The notes: generated by a model from the letters alone, not told the origin. A stretch of 64,000 bases of DNA from Periplaneta americana (GCF_040183065.1 NC_091117.1:114945726-115009725), one strand, 5' to 3'. Numbered from the stretch's first letter, positions 9,296-21,215 are shown. Made by a program: numbers and translations.

Positions 9296-11634
9296 GAGGC
9301 ACTCAGAAGCAAAGTGATACAAGTGACATTTAGTAACATTTGAGATAAATGATTTTGAAGTTGAAAAGGAAATCAAAAAATCTGTTACAGGAATATGTTG
9401 CTGTAAATTTACAGTTGTGTATGTTGGTACCTATATTTTTAAACTTCTAAATAGAAATTATCTATTCTAAAACATATTAGGTAAAATAGGGTCCTAAAGT
9501 CACTTGTATTATTTTTCCACGAAAACATTTTTGTGGAGAAGTAATATAAGTGCAAAAGTTTTCAGTATTTTTATATTATTTAAAACGAGAACAAGAACAT
9601 TACTTACAACATGCAAACATGCCTGTCTTAACAGCATTTGAGATTTCTAATATTATAACACAAAATGTGTCTGTATAAAGAATCACTCAGTCAGTCTTCT
9701 TAACGTATCCAGCTTTTTGCTGACAACATAAAGTCCACAATAGTTTATTCAGTTGTTTTTCATGAAAAGTGAGAGATATTTTGAACGGTGTTCATTATAG
9801 ATGCCTGTTGCTAGTAGCCAGAGTTGGGGTGTAGTCAATATATACTGCAGAGCTGTGTCTTCTGCAATTGGTACTGATGATTTTAATATACTGCTTTTGT
9901 GGTTTATGAATGGACAGTATAGAGCAATGTGTTCCAGATCTTCATCATAATTATTGCACCATAGACAAGTAGGAGTATCAGAAAGGTGAAATCGGTGTAG
10001 GTAATTGTGTGACAATGTGACCTGTTCTGGCTCTTGTTAAAAATGTTTGAACATGTCTGGGCAATTTTTTGTATATTTCCAGGTCATTTGGTTTCTTTTG
10101 AACGGACTGTAAAATGTTTCCTTTTTCAGAAGAGAAACAATTGTTGATCCATAAGTTTATAAAATGAGACGTTACTGAAGCAAAGGCAATGGATAGAGAT
10201 ATCACTTGAAGAGGTCTTGGTAGCAAATATGTGGCTAATTCGCAACGTTATTGACTTTCTCGTTTCCAGGTATACCACAATGACTAGGTATCCATTGAAA
10301 TGTTATTTCCTATTGGAGTTTTTTCTTTATTTTAATTAGTTGTTTCTCAATTGGAATAATTCTATTTGCATATAGGTTTGGCACATATTTAACTATATTA
10401 AATATAGCTTCCTTGTAGTCGGGAAGTATGCATATAGATTTTTCAGAAATTTGAATAACACACTGAAGAGCAGCATCAATAGCTAGCAGTTCAGTGTCAA
10501 GACGGAGGAGGATGAACATGGTATGAAATAACTTTCTTGATATTTTGGGATATAATACCCTGCTCCTGATGTCCCATCATCAGGGTTTAGAGATCCATCT
10601 GTATAAATTTGAATATGATCCTTATATGTGCTGCAGAGTAATTCCATGACATCTGACTTAAGAATGTATGGAGGATCATTTTTGGAATGATTTCCTGGAA
10701 TTTGTATGCTATGTTCTGGAATTACCCATTTCCATGGAGGAATTTCACAACTGGAGTTTTAACAATGAGTGTGTCTGTGATATAGACTAGTATTTCTTCT
10801 TTGTTTATTTTGTAGAAATTACACAGGATATTATCTGACAGTTTGAAGAACATCTGAGATCTGAATGAGGCTTGCAATTTTAAATGTATTTTCAGAACCT
10901 TTTTTACTACATAGTGTGTGATAGGTTGAATATTACGTTCAATTTCTAAGGCAACAGTTGATGTCGTTTTTAGTACTCCGAAAGAAGAGGGTTAAGAAAA
11001 TGCTTAATTTTAAATGAAATTCAGCCATAGTCGCTGTTCATTACGTCACTAGCCTCATTTGAAGAAGTCACATTTCTCTCTGCTGCAACATCTATATTTC
11101 TGTCATGAAGTGCATCTGTAGGACTCCTACCGCGAGTAATCCTTGAACTATCTCTTCCACGCACTCTTCCACGTCCTGCAGTGGCCCATTATATAGGCCC
11201 ATTCTTCACGATTCAGGTCATCAAATAAAGAGTAGTGTATGGGTGGGATGAATTTCTTTAGCTATTGCAAGTTTCTCCACTTAGTAAAACTTATCCTTAT
11301 TGTATAATTGGTCCAGCTCAATGTGTGCACGCCTTCCACGAAGATGTTTCGAATATGTAATATATTACCTCTCTCCAATGTGACAAATGAATTAGTCATA
11401 AACAGAAGAAACGCAACAATACCATGTAAACAACGCACTTGTATTAGTGTGCCTCTCAGTCAAAACTCTGTATGCATTGTAATACAAGAGTAAGGCCAAC
11501 ATGGAGAAGCACTGACTGGAACTGCACTTTTATTACATTTTCTCTGAACAGAAGTGACGTTAAAGATTTAGAATATACACTTATCTCAATTTTTTTAAAA
11601 ATGTCACTTGTATCACTTTGCTTCTGAATGCCTC
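9296..11634. mobile_element. DNA transposon with ~35-bp terminal inverted repeats
   Basis: The left end GAGGCACTCAGAAGCAAAGT with the following ATACAAGTGACATTT is matched in inverse at 11596-11634, with one or two mismatches over 35 bp; similarity continues to a shared TTGAGATAA inside. Partial copies of the inner word (CACTTGTAT) recur near 9501. No convincing target-site duplication is seen. The middle is occupied by a LINE fragment (9749-10990). The stretch 11000-11260 holds a short Arg/Gly-rich minus-strand frame of unknown origin and no recognisable transposase, so this copy is non-autonomous. Confidence 0.75.
9749..10990 (-). pseudogene. RNase H-bearing LINE (I-like), 3' half of ORF2
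   Basis: Read on the minus strand from about 10990: a connector resembling the region after RT (VALEIERNIQPITHYVVKK), then RNase H with IQIYTDGSLNPDDGTSGAGY (first catalytic Asp in TDGS) and FILLRLDTELLAIDAALQCV (the E-L helix) and ICILPDYKEAI (the D segment), then a C-terminal CLWCNNYDEDLEHIALYC zinc-like motif of C-x2-C-x(n)-H-x4-C form. RNase H before a CCHC tail is typical of I-clade and related LINEs. Frames change several times (near 10230, 10310 and 10520). The RT itself is absent, so this is a 5'-truncated, decayed copy, sitting inside the inverted-repeat element 9296-11634. Confidence 0.85.
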
Positions 11635-11672
11635 GATTCTGTGCATTATCTCTTTACTATTGCTTAAAAACT

Positions 11673-11900
11673 ATGTACAAAATTGCAAATTTATCTCATT
11701 ATTGCAGTCTCTCTAAACCTTCGATTATAATTTCTAATTTTATTTAATTTTGTTTTAACTGAATGTAATTATTGCACAATATATTATGTATAAAATCGCA
11801 AATTTATGTCATATTATTGCAGTCTCTCTACACCTTCGATTATAATTTCTAATTTTATTTAATTTTGTTTTAACTGAATGTAATTATTGCACAATATATT
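11673..11900. repeat. tandem duplication of a 114-bp segment
   Basis: Bases 11673-11786 and 11787-11900 are near-identical copies, sharing TTGCAGTCTCTCTA and CCTTCGATTATAATTTCTAA. AT-rich, no coding content; probably part of a LINE 3' UTR that ends in the AAT tract below. Confidence 0.9.
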
Positions 11901-12017
11901 TAGTATTGTTTACTGTCTATTAATTAATGTATTTATATTGTAACTATGACTCATGCCTACTACTACTTCTTTAAAATTGTGTATTATCCCTACATAATGT
12001 ATTTCACATGTAACAAA

Positions 12018-12063
12018 CTACAACCCTAATATACCAAGGGTAAAATAGGGTTTCAATATTTGG

Positions 12064-12123
<60 letters not shown>
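12018..12123 (+). mobile_element. LINE 3' terminus with (AAT)n tail
   Basis: TATACCAAGGGTAAAATAGG and TTGGATAATAATAAT run into about 19 AAT units. A near-copy of the non-repetitive part occurs at 19466-19512 inside another element, so it is a mobile 3' end, and AAT tails are common on insect LINEs. Confidence 0.6.
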
Positions 12124-12374
12124 TATTAGGATAATTTAAAAAATCTTACTCACCATTATGAGAATAACAATTTTATTATAGGCTACTGTGTGGCACAAGT
12201 CAGTTGATAAATAGGAAACATTATTGATTGTAAAACTGAAATAATTATTATACAAAGTAACATAATGACGTGTTCCTTCCAAGATGTCCGTAATCTGAGT
12301 GACATTTTTCATTTGCATTGTTAGGTTGGCAGTACATATTCCCCATTCGTACCGCTAGAATTTTCCTGAATTAC

Positions 12375-13237
<863 letters not shown>

Positions 13238-13434
13238 ATTCGTTTCATAATATTCTTATATTTGCTTTTTATCATAGAATAAAGAACATGTCCAATTGTT
13301 ACGTTTAACATATAAAATGCAAATATGACATATGTACAGTGTTAATACCTTAATGACAATAATATTTTATACAATGCAATATGTTTACCATATTTAATAG
13401 TATTAAAATATTTACATAGTACTGTGAAATGTCA

Positions 13435-14545
13435 AGAATTCATCTACTGAATGGAAAATGTGAGATATTAAGTAATTTTTTAGTTTTACCTTAAATAATG
13501 CATAGTTTTGGCTATGATTCATAATGTCTTCAGGAAGACTATTGAACAATTATATTGCCATGTAACGTACTCGTTAAATTTGATGATCGTGTATGAAAAT
13601 CATTTTTTCTGCGGGTATTTATATTATGTATGGCTGAATTAGTTGGAAAATTTTCTTTATTACATAAGAGGAAATTTATTAAAAAGTATATGTACTGATT
13701 TGTTTTCAGTCATAATCTCTATTTTTTATTTAAATAATCTACATGATTCTCTAGCCTTTGCTCCAACTATTATTCTAATGGCTCCTTTTTGTAATAAGAA
13801 TATATTTTTACTATCTGCAGAATTTTCCCACAATATTATTCCATAGGACATACTGGAATGAAAATAGGCGAAATATATTGTCATTAAGATACTGCTGTTT
13901 AGAAATTGTTGTAAGGACCTAATTGCGAAGCATGCTGAGCTAAGTTTGGGGGTTATTTCTTTAATATGATTTTTCCAGATTAATATATTATTACTATGCA
14001 AACCAAGAAATTTGGTTGTTGATGTTTCTGTTAGAGGTTTATTGTTGGTAGTTGTGTCTAATGTGTCAGAGATTAAATGTTAGTTTTATTAAGTTTAATT
14101 CTAGTTTATTGGTTGTAAACCAGTCATAAATTTTAAGGAGAATTTTTTCAGTTTTATATTTCAATGTGGCAAAGTTCTTGTCTCTAGTTACGATACTTGT
14201 GCCATCTGTAAATAGTATAGGATAACGTATTCCTTTTATTATGGGGCCAAGGTCATTTATAAAAATTAGAAAAGGAAGAGGTCCTAATATAGATCCTTGT
14301 GGGACTCCTGTTTGAACATTTCCACATTTTGAAGTAGATTTAAAGGAGTTGCTAAATGCGTTGATTTCAACCTTTTGTTTTCTGTTTAAGAGATATGACT
14401 CAAACCACTGGTATGCTATGCCTTTAATACCATAGTATTCAAATTTTTGTAATAGAATTTTATGGTATCACAACCGAAAGCTTTGGAGAGATCAGAGAAT
14501 ATTCCTCCTACTTGTACTTTATTTAGAATACGTAAAATGAATACA
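13435..14545 (-). pseudogene. LINE reverse transcriptase, C-terminal two thirds
   Basis: On the minus strand from about 14520: GGIFSDLSKAF (motif A region), GVPQGSILGPLPFLIFINDL (motif B), ILFTDGTS where the catalytic F-A-D-D should be, then IWKNHIKEITPKLSSACFAI and IYFAYFHSSMSYGIILWENS in frame 13726-14001, then RRKNDFHTRSSNLT, ending near 13435 with a His-Ser-Val-Asp-Glu-Phe-like tail. This is the usual domain order of a jockey/CR1-type ORF2. Many stops and frame changes, and the catalytic Asp-Asp is Asp-Gly, so the copy is dead. No endonuclease half is present. Confidence 0.88.
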
Positions 14546-15252
14546 GTACATAGGTCACGGTAGGTAAACAGCAGTTAGTTTCTGTTTGTTTATTGTTTTC
14601 AGTTGTCATATTGATATTCATTGAAAATTGAAGAGATCATGTTGACACCTGAACAGCGTGTGGAGCTAGTACTGCTCTGTGGGGACAATCACAGGACAAC
14701 AAAAGAAGCTGCAGACGAGTGTTCATCGTCGTCATCCTGAAATTCTAAAACCATCATACCAAAATGTAGCCAAATTATTCACACATTTACAAGTTTCAGT
14801 GTACTCGACAAGAAACGAATTGGTCGTCTCAAATCTGCTACTGACGGACAGCATTCAATTGACCTGATTGCGAAGATGACAGCCAGCGCTATAAGGTGAG
14901 TACGCTATGTGAGTCGAGAAAGTGGTATCAGTAGAGAATCTGTTCGCAGAGTATTGAAATGTGCACGTTTTCATCCATACAAATTACAGGCACGTTCGCA
15001 TCTCTAAAAATTACAGCATTTACACACAAGGCAAGAAAGGAGTCACTGAAGTTGTGAACATTTTGCAACTGGAACACACAGCGCTTGCGTACTGATCGAT
15101 CCTTCCTTTAACATGTTCTGTTCAGTGACGAATGCTTATTCTTTCTGGATGGGCACGCTCATACACGATAATGGTTCAAAGAAAACCCAATATGGACGCG
15201 TGAAGCTAACAACTCTGGTACTCCACAAGTTATGATGTGGTGTGGAATATAA

Positions 15253-15507
15253 GTGATATCGAAAAGAATCGAAAAAATCGAAGGAGAATTGGGAGGAAAA
15301 TTTAAAAGGCACGCAAAACGCGTCCTTGCAAGGGGTTGGGGGCTGTACAAAACTAAATATGTGAGCTCCAAGCCTGTTGGCCACTAGTCTCACTCCGGGT
15401 TACGCTGCTCCCCTGAAGGAGCTCTAGAAAATTTTGAAGGGGAAGCCGAAATTGGACGTAACCTCTTAGGTATCACATACGCGAGGGGGGCTGAGATTGA
15501 TCAATAG
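15253..15507. mobile_element. 255-bp insertion inside the transposase relict
   Basis: GTGATAT occurs at 15253-15259 and again at 15508-15514 (TAAGTGATAT versus TAGGTGATAT), and the transposase reading resumes right after the second copy, so the intervening DNA is an insertion with a 7-10 bp target-site duplication. I do not recognise the inserted sequence; it has no terminal inverted repeat and no clear poly-A. Confidence 0.6.
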
Positions 15508-15526
15508 GTGATATGCTTTTGGGACC

Positions 15527-15622
15527 ATATTTATTTGATGGAAATGTAAACAAACACATAACAATATGGTTAATATATTTATTTGATGGAAATGTAAACA
15601 AACATATAATAATATGGTTAAT
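15527..15622. repeat. 48-bp tandem duplication
   Basis: 15527-15574 and 15575-15622 differ at about three positions. The unit is transposase coding sequence (TTATTTGATGGAAATGTAAA), duplicated after the element died, because it adds 16 codons to a conserved segment. Confidence 0.9.
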
Positions 15623-16023
15623 TCCTGGACAGTACTGTAATGGAGTTTCTATATAATTTGCCACTGAACAAAGGGATAAGAATGTGATTTCAACAAGGTG
15701 AGGCCATGGCACTTTATGGTCTAACAATTCGTCAGAAACTAAATGAGAAGTTCGGTGTGCATTGAATTGGATGAGGTATACTTTAGTCATGGCCTCCACA
15801 GTCACCAGACCTCACACCCCTTGATTTCTTTCTATGGAGATTTGTGAAACAGTGAGTTTTTCAGACAGCCTACATCTAGCTCCATCTATAGATGGAAACA
15901 AAGAATTACCCGTATTATCCAGCACATCCCACCTGCAATTCTTTTTAGCATGACAGAAGAATGTCAAGGTCGAGTGAGATATTGTCTTCAAGTAAATGGA
16001 GCATATTTTGAACATTTGTGGTA

Positions 16024-16470
16024 GTGAACATACTGTATACAAATGTACTCGTATTTCCAATTAGAGTAATGTTTCCCATTTTGTCAACTGACTTCTGTGT
16101 CTACGGTATGTACTAATTTTTAACTTATCTAAATATAAATGTGTAGGCCTATAATAGGATTTCACATAAAAGAATACAAGTGTGTATAATTTTAGTATAT
16201 ACTAGAATAAGTAAGTAAATAATGTGTGGTTTATGGACCAATATGTTAATAAAGTTTTTACTATAATTATTTAGGAAGTGAATGTAAAAATTGAATTTCA
16301 ATAATATAAACCTAACGTGAATATAATAAGGTACAATGATACTGAAAATCATGGCGTTGACAAAATGTAAGTAATGTCAATGGGAACACTGACGATGGAA
16401 TACCGGTACATTATTCTAAAACAAGTTTGTTCGTAAAGAGAACAAGTTGTTAACTGTATAGACGGTCAAT
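16024..16470. other. AT-rich stretch without recognised features
   Basis: Only short open frames without recognisable motifs; no tRNA-like box or terminal repeats seen. Confidence 0.5.
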
Positions 16471-16471
16471 A

Positions 16472-16550
<79 letters not shown>
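16472..16550. repeat. (AAT)n microsatellite
   Basis: About 26 AAT units directly left of the solo LTR; its 3' edge supplies the ATAT target of that insertion. Confidence 0.97.
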
Positions 16551-16553
<3 letters not shown>

Positions 16554-16554
16554 T

Positions 16555-17397
16555 TGTAACTTTTATTACAAAACAATAATGAAATTTTATTGTTTCAACA
16601 ATAGTCACTTCCAATAATTTAAACTCTTCCGTCAACAATGGGATTTCCATTCCACACAGTAACACAGTATCCGTTATTGCACTCCACAGACGACAATGAC
16701 AAATTACTTGGATTCTTGAGGACAATAATGAACTGTTAATCTTAACTAATGTTCACAAAGCACTATTTACAAAACAGAGCTGGCAGTTCTCAGTTCACAG
16801 TTCGTTTGCCTCGGCTAGTTCTTCTAGCTCAGTCACTCAAGTTCACAGTATCTCGAACTCCAGACCTTCAGAGACAGTCCACTGAACTTCGAACTCAGGT
16901 CCCCCAACTGCGGTCCACTGCACTCAAATTCAGGACTTCCGGCTCCCACAGTTACAGACACAACTCAAGTCGAACTCCGGTCTCGAAGCTGGCTTCACTG
17001 CTACACAAGACTGCCTTGCTGTCCAAAACTAGCAACGACTGCAACTAACTAACTAAAAACTGCTGCTCAAGTTCACTCGCGTGCCGTATTTATAACTAAA
17101 CCATAGTTTCTGGAGAGTACGAATTCGCGATCAATCGACAGATGCCTAGAAGATGGCACCTATCCAGACTTCTCTCGATTTCTCCCCTCAGTCACCAGCT
17201 GCTTACTTCCCCCTCTCTCCCGCGGCCAGCATGCCGCCGTTTCTCCTCTCCTCTCCACGCCGCGCGCCGCAGTCCACCTCCCCTTGCCCTCTCGGCATGC
17301 AGACGTTCCCTTTACGTTCGCCACACCGAAGCGACCAACGTTTCGTCTCCCGCGCGCCCTATCGGACACGCGTTCGAATCCCGACGCAGGTGTCACA
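16555..17397 (-). mobile_element. solo LTR of a gypsy family related to the element at 2.7-8.9 kb
   Basis: On the minus strand it starts TGTGACACCTGCGTCGGGAT and ends GTTACA, and it aligns along its whole length to the 5' LTR at 2730-3510: shared blocks include CGCGTGTCCGATAGGGCGCG near the start and AACAATGGGATT-type sequence near the end. It is flanked by ATAT on both sides (16551-16554, 17398-17401), a plausible 4-bp target-site duplication, though in AT-rich DNA. No internal gag/pol remains, as expected after LTR-LTR recombination. It contains the 335-bp segment missing from the 3' LTR of the other element. Confidence 0.9.
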
Positions 17398-17541
17398 ATA
17401 TATTATAGACAGAAGTTAAGGATCTTCGAGAATAAGGTGCTTAGGAAAATATTTGAATCTAAGAGGAATGAAGTTAGAGAAGAATAGAGAAAGTTGCACA
17501 ACGCAGAACTGCACGCATTGTATTCTTACCTGACATAATTA

Positions 17542-17883
17542 AGATCCCTTTCAATTATAAGCCCTTTTCTCTACGATAATTTTGTAATATATATATATAT
17601 ATATATCTTTTTCTTCCTTTTCCTTTTCTTGTTCTCTCGATCACCGGATGAATTTATTATCATACACTTTTTAGTGTGGATTTTATTTACATTTCGTATT
17701 TTGTCTTTTTTTGTTATTTTCTTACATTATTCCAGGACTTCCGGCACCCACAGTTACATTATTCCATTTGTTGTAATCTTCCTTACGTTTCCCCTGTTAA
17801 CTATTTGTACTGAGTTGCTTTAATTATATTCCAATCTCTAGATCTGTATTTTGCTTTCTTTTTTATAATTATTGTTGTTGTTG

Positions 17884-17942
<59 letters not shown>
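17542..17942 (+). mobile_element. ~400-bp insertion ending in a (TTG)n(TTA)n tail
   Basis: Interrupts LINE coding sequence; AATTAAG at the left edge and AATTAGG at the right edge look like a 7-bp target duplication. It ends in a TTG/TTA microsatellite (about 17871-17941), as expected of a 5'-truncated LINE, and holds a (TA)n run at 17583-17606. About 26 bp near 17731-17757 (AGGACTTCCGGCACCCACAG) is nearly identical to part of the solo LTR at 16931-16957, which I cannot explain. Confidence 0.6.
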
Positions 17943-18143
17943 TAGGAACATTAAATCTAGACGTTTGATATGGGCAGGGCATGCAGCGCGTATGGGCGAA
18001 ATCAGACATGCATATAGAGTGTTAGTTGGGAAGCTGGAGGGGAAGTCCAGACGTAGTTGGGAGGATAATATAAAAATGGATTTGAGGGAGGTGGGATATG
18101 ATGATAGAGACTGAATAAATCTTGCACAGAAAAGGGATCGATG

Positions 18144-19855
18144 CACAGTGTGCAATTTTCCCAGTCTACGTCGACAAAAATCAAATTTTGACTTGTTTAG
18201 TTAGACATAGGTGAATATGAATTCATGTTCTTTAACATTTGAAGAATGTTGTGAGTAATAGCTTTTGCGATTTTATCAGCGGCAAGCTGTATTTAGAAAG
18301 GTATGAACAGTGAGTTCTTCTTAACACTTCTCGCTCCGATTCAGTCGTAGACAGAGAAGCTTACTATATTCGTAAAAAAGAGCCAATTGTTAGTGATTTA
18401 TTGTGTTGTAAGACATGAAATCTGTTCATATAGGTATGTTCTTACTATTATAACTTCAATTACAAGTTTTTAAAGTGTTTTTCTTCTTACAGTACGGTTT
18501 AAATTTTACAATTGAAAAAAAAAAAGTTTTTAAAATTCTCTAAATCCTAATGTGAATTTTAGTATAGCCGGTCACGTCCGGTTACAACAATTCTTTTACC
18601 ATTTAATACAGCATCATTTAGAGTGATGAATCCTTGTTTTAAAGTTTGCGCGTTCTTGTGTATTTATCAGTAATTAATTTTTTCAGTAGTGGGGCATACG
18701 GTATCTGTTCCAAGTTTGCTTAACAGCAGAAAAGAATAATGGAATAAGGAAGTTTTTATTCACTGTGTGAGTGTTTTAGGCCTCCAAATTATTCACATGA
18801 CATCGAATATCAGGTTAAAATACATTGGAACATTTTTTCTAACTTTAACAAACGCACAGTGAATCAGAACGCAAATCACTAGCTTAATAAAATTAATAAC
18901 TACTTTGTATTTTAACGGATTGTTAAGAAACTTTGTACATGACTTACAGGTGGCACGTATGTTTTGTGTATAAACTCTGATTACGTTTGTACAAGAAAAA
19001 CCACCTCTTTATAGGGGTGCATTTAGACAGAATTAATAACTTCTCTCCTATCTAACAGATTTTTTTAAACCTTGTACGGAAGTTACAGGTAATATATATT
19101 TTTGTGCAGAAACTATATTTACGGTTCCGTAAGATGAACTACCCCTTTATAGGGATGCATTCAAACAAAATTAGTAACTTAGGCCATTTCCTATCTAACA
19201 GATTTTTATGAAACTTTATACAGAAGTTACAGGTGGAATATATTTTTGGCTACAAAGTCTGATTATGTTTTATAAGAGGAACTGCCCCTTTATAGTGGTG
19301 TATTTAGGCAAAATAAATAACTTCTGTCCTATATAATATATTTTTATGAAACTTTGTACAACAATTAGGATTACGTGTAGCATACAGATGTAATCAAAAT
19401 TTGTACACAAAAAATATATGCTGCCTGTAACTCCTGTACAAAATTCCATAAAATCTCTTATGTTAATAATATACCTCAGGGTGAAATAGGGTTTATTAAA
19501 TTGGATAATAAAAAAATCTGTTATGTAGGAGAGTAGTTAATTTTGTGTCAATGTGCCCCCTGTAAAAGGGTACTTTCTCTTATGGAACCGTAAATATAGT
19601 TTGTACACAAAAATATATGTTCTACCTCTAACTTCCGTACAACGTTTCATAAAAATCTGTTAGATAGGAGAGAAATTATTACTTTTGTCTAAAACCACCC
19701 CTATAAAGGGGTAGTTTCTCTTACACCAACGTAGTCAGAGTTTGTACACAAAAAGTATGTGCTATCTATAAGGTCTGTACAAAGTTTCATAATAATCCGT
19801 TATGCAGAGAAGTTATTAATTTTGTCCAGCTAGATTTTCATTATTGCACACTGTG
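18144..19855. mobile_element. Transib-like non-autonomous transposon with RSS-heptamer termini
   Basis: Perfect 13-bp terminal inverted repeats CACAGTGTGCAAT (18144-18156 and, inverted, 19843-19855), with weaker similarity for about 30 bp more. Flanked by CGATG at 18139-18143 and 19856-19860: an exact 5-bp duplication, confirmed because the surrounding LINE codes continuously only if one copy is removed. A 5-bp GC-rich target duplication and a CAC(A/T)(A/G)TG terminus are the hallmarks of Transib elements, the relatives of RAG1, and CACAGTG is also the V(D)J signal heptamer. No transposase frame is present in the 1712 bp, so it must be moved in trans. Interior: about 700 bp of unplaced sequence, then a large foldback. 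Confidence 0.85.
18862..19842. repeat. foldback of ~140-bp tandem units inside the Transib-like element
   Basis: Direct units start near 18915, 19052, 19195 and 19331 (period 136-143 bp; core ATGAAACTTTGTACAGAAGT, then CTTTATAGGGGTGCATTTA). From about 19395 the same units return in inverse orientation to 19835. The arms of about 470 bp could form a long hairpin. The middle holds a ~50-bp LINE 3' end (19466-19512) like that at 12018. A second CACAGTG at 18855-18861 marks the outer edge of the left arm, mirroring the true right end. Confidence 0.85.
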
Positions 19856-19929
19856 CGATGGCGGGCTTATGTGAGGGCGGCAATGAATCTCCGGCTTCCT
19901 TAAAAACCATAAGTAAGTAAGTAAGTAAT

Positions 19930-21100
19930 ATATTATATGCCTAATGAATGTTTAATCTATTATGTGGGCATTATTATAAGTTAAAGGCATGATTAGATGA
20001 ACTTCAAATTGTAATATTTCTTCATTTTATTCTGTGTATGAATAACAAAAATGAGAATTTTCAATTTAATGATTAAAACAAAGTTGTTTTTACACCATGC
20101 ACAACGAATAAGATTTTTTTTTTTTTTTTTTTCACAATTACCAGTTTCACGAGGTGCACCTCCATCTCTCTGCAAACAATATTGGTGGTCTGTGAGACAA
20201 ATTTCCTGTCGAAACCACACGTATCTATTGAAATTCTTAAATCTAGAAGAAGGAAACTGGAAATGAATGCAGGCCTGGATTTTCAGAATATTGTCTCGCT
20301 GGAACATTTGAAAATTGATTTTTTCAGAAATTCTCAGTTAATTCATCACACAATTTCTCCACCAGTTGACTATGTAAAGCTTTCTACTAACGGAAGAACT
20401 CTCTGTGAAGGAGCTGAATCTTCCCTGTGGTTCAGGGGTAATTAAAAAAAAAATTCAATCGTGTTCTTTGGTAGAAGGTATTCCATGGTGCTTGTATCAA
20501 TGTATGTAGACCAAGAATCTACTATTGAAAGAGAATTCATGCCTACGAAAGGAAATACATCTTCCAGATACCGTGTCTGACCTTTCCATTTTTCCCGATC
20601 GTGACGATTAAGTTGTCAGTTTTGAACATGGTTTTTGTAACATTGGGCCCAAATTTCCATTAGGTTCTTGTAACACTACAAACAACTTAGGTAAAAGAAA
20701 ACCTTCCATATTTATGCTGGGAATAATTTATAAGCGTATGTAAGTGAACTTAAGTATTGTGTAACACTTCCTTACACAAGAAGGTTTATATTCAGAAATT
20801 CTCTGGCTTGCATACAATATACATTCATTTGCCTCCCTTTCAAGTTCAGTCTTTTCACATGGGTTTCAAATCATGTTGCCTTCCGGCTTCGTTTACGATA
20901 ACGTCTCATAAATCCTAATTGCAGACCCCGAAACAGAAAAACGTAAGTTACCAAGTAATCTTGAAATTTCAAGAGCCCAGTTTGTCATTTACACTTTTCT
21001 TCAATTTTCTTGCTTCTACAAAGCGAGCATGCAACCTTTTATACAAAACATTCTTAAAATGGCTATTTTCCACTTGATTTTTTAACTATAAGAGGGAGAG
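19930..21100. other. AT-rich stretch, no recognised gene
   Basis: Contains a T-run of about 19 at 20114-20132. Short open frames at 20051-20445 overlap each other on both strands and show no family motif. No tRNA boxes or terminal repeats found. Confidence 0.5.
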
Positions 21101-21109
21101 TAAAAAAGT

Positions 21110-21215
21110 AACCTTAATAATTATTTTAATTGAACATTTACAATAAGACTGCAAACACTTCATCACTTTTCAACATAATCCCCACTATGTTCAATGCAAT
21201 AGTTACTCCGATCTA
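21110..21215 (-). pseudogene. possible mariner transposase C-terminal scrap
   Basis: The minus strand near 21215-21130 reads R-S-N-Y-C-I-E-H-S-G-D-Y-V-E-K, which matches the RW-x-K-C-I-x-x-x-G-D-Y-V-E-K end of mariner-type transposases. Only about 15 residues support this; nothing upstream is recognisable. Confidence 0.4.

Larger units (their letters stand above)
14638..16023 (+). pseudogene. DDE transposase relict with N-terminal helix-turn-helix (Tc1/IS630-like)
   Basis: Starts ATG with TPEQRVELVLLCGDNHRTTK, an N-terminal helix-turn-helix found in a common insect transposase group, then KKRIGRLKSAT and SRESGISRESVRRVLK (second HTH). The catalytic half resumes after 15600 with FQQ-type sequence, PDLTPLDFFLW-like HQTSHPLISFYGD in a shifted frame, and ends RVRYCLQVNGAYFEHLW before TAG at about 16021-16023. 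I recognise the group from memory as a DD(E/D) family with a DUF4817-type start; Tc1/IS630 placement is inferred. Several stops, frame changes and a 255-bp insertion at 15253-15507 make it a pseudogene. Confidence 0.82.
17402..19927 (+). pseudogene. LINE ORF2 C-terminus (CFDP2/RTE-like family), split by two insertions
   Basis: Three coding pieces in order. 17402-17541: KLRIFENKVLRKIFESKRNE and KLHNAELHALYS. 17943-18138: NIKSRRLIWAGHAARMGEIR, HAYRVLVGKLEG and NIKMDLREVGYDDRD, continuing into a Gln/Arg-Asp-Arg segment. 19861-19927: GGCGGGCTTATGTGAGGGCG (coding a W/R-A-Y-V-R-A-A-M-N tail) then the (TAAG)n terminus. This is the C-terminal part of a very abundant arthropod LINE; the endonuclease end of the same family lies at 60.9-62.2 kb. 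The reading is cut by an unrelated 400-bp segment and by the Transib-like element; joining the pieces across the insertions restores the expected order with one target duplication each. Confidence 0.9.

Noticed and set aside
17142-17419. Overlapping 88-codon Pro/Ser/Arg-rich frames
   Set aside because: They lie in the GC-rich U3 of the solo LTR on the antisense side; composition effect.
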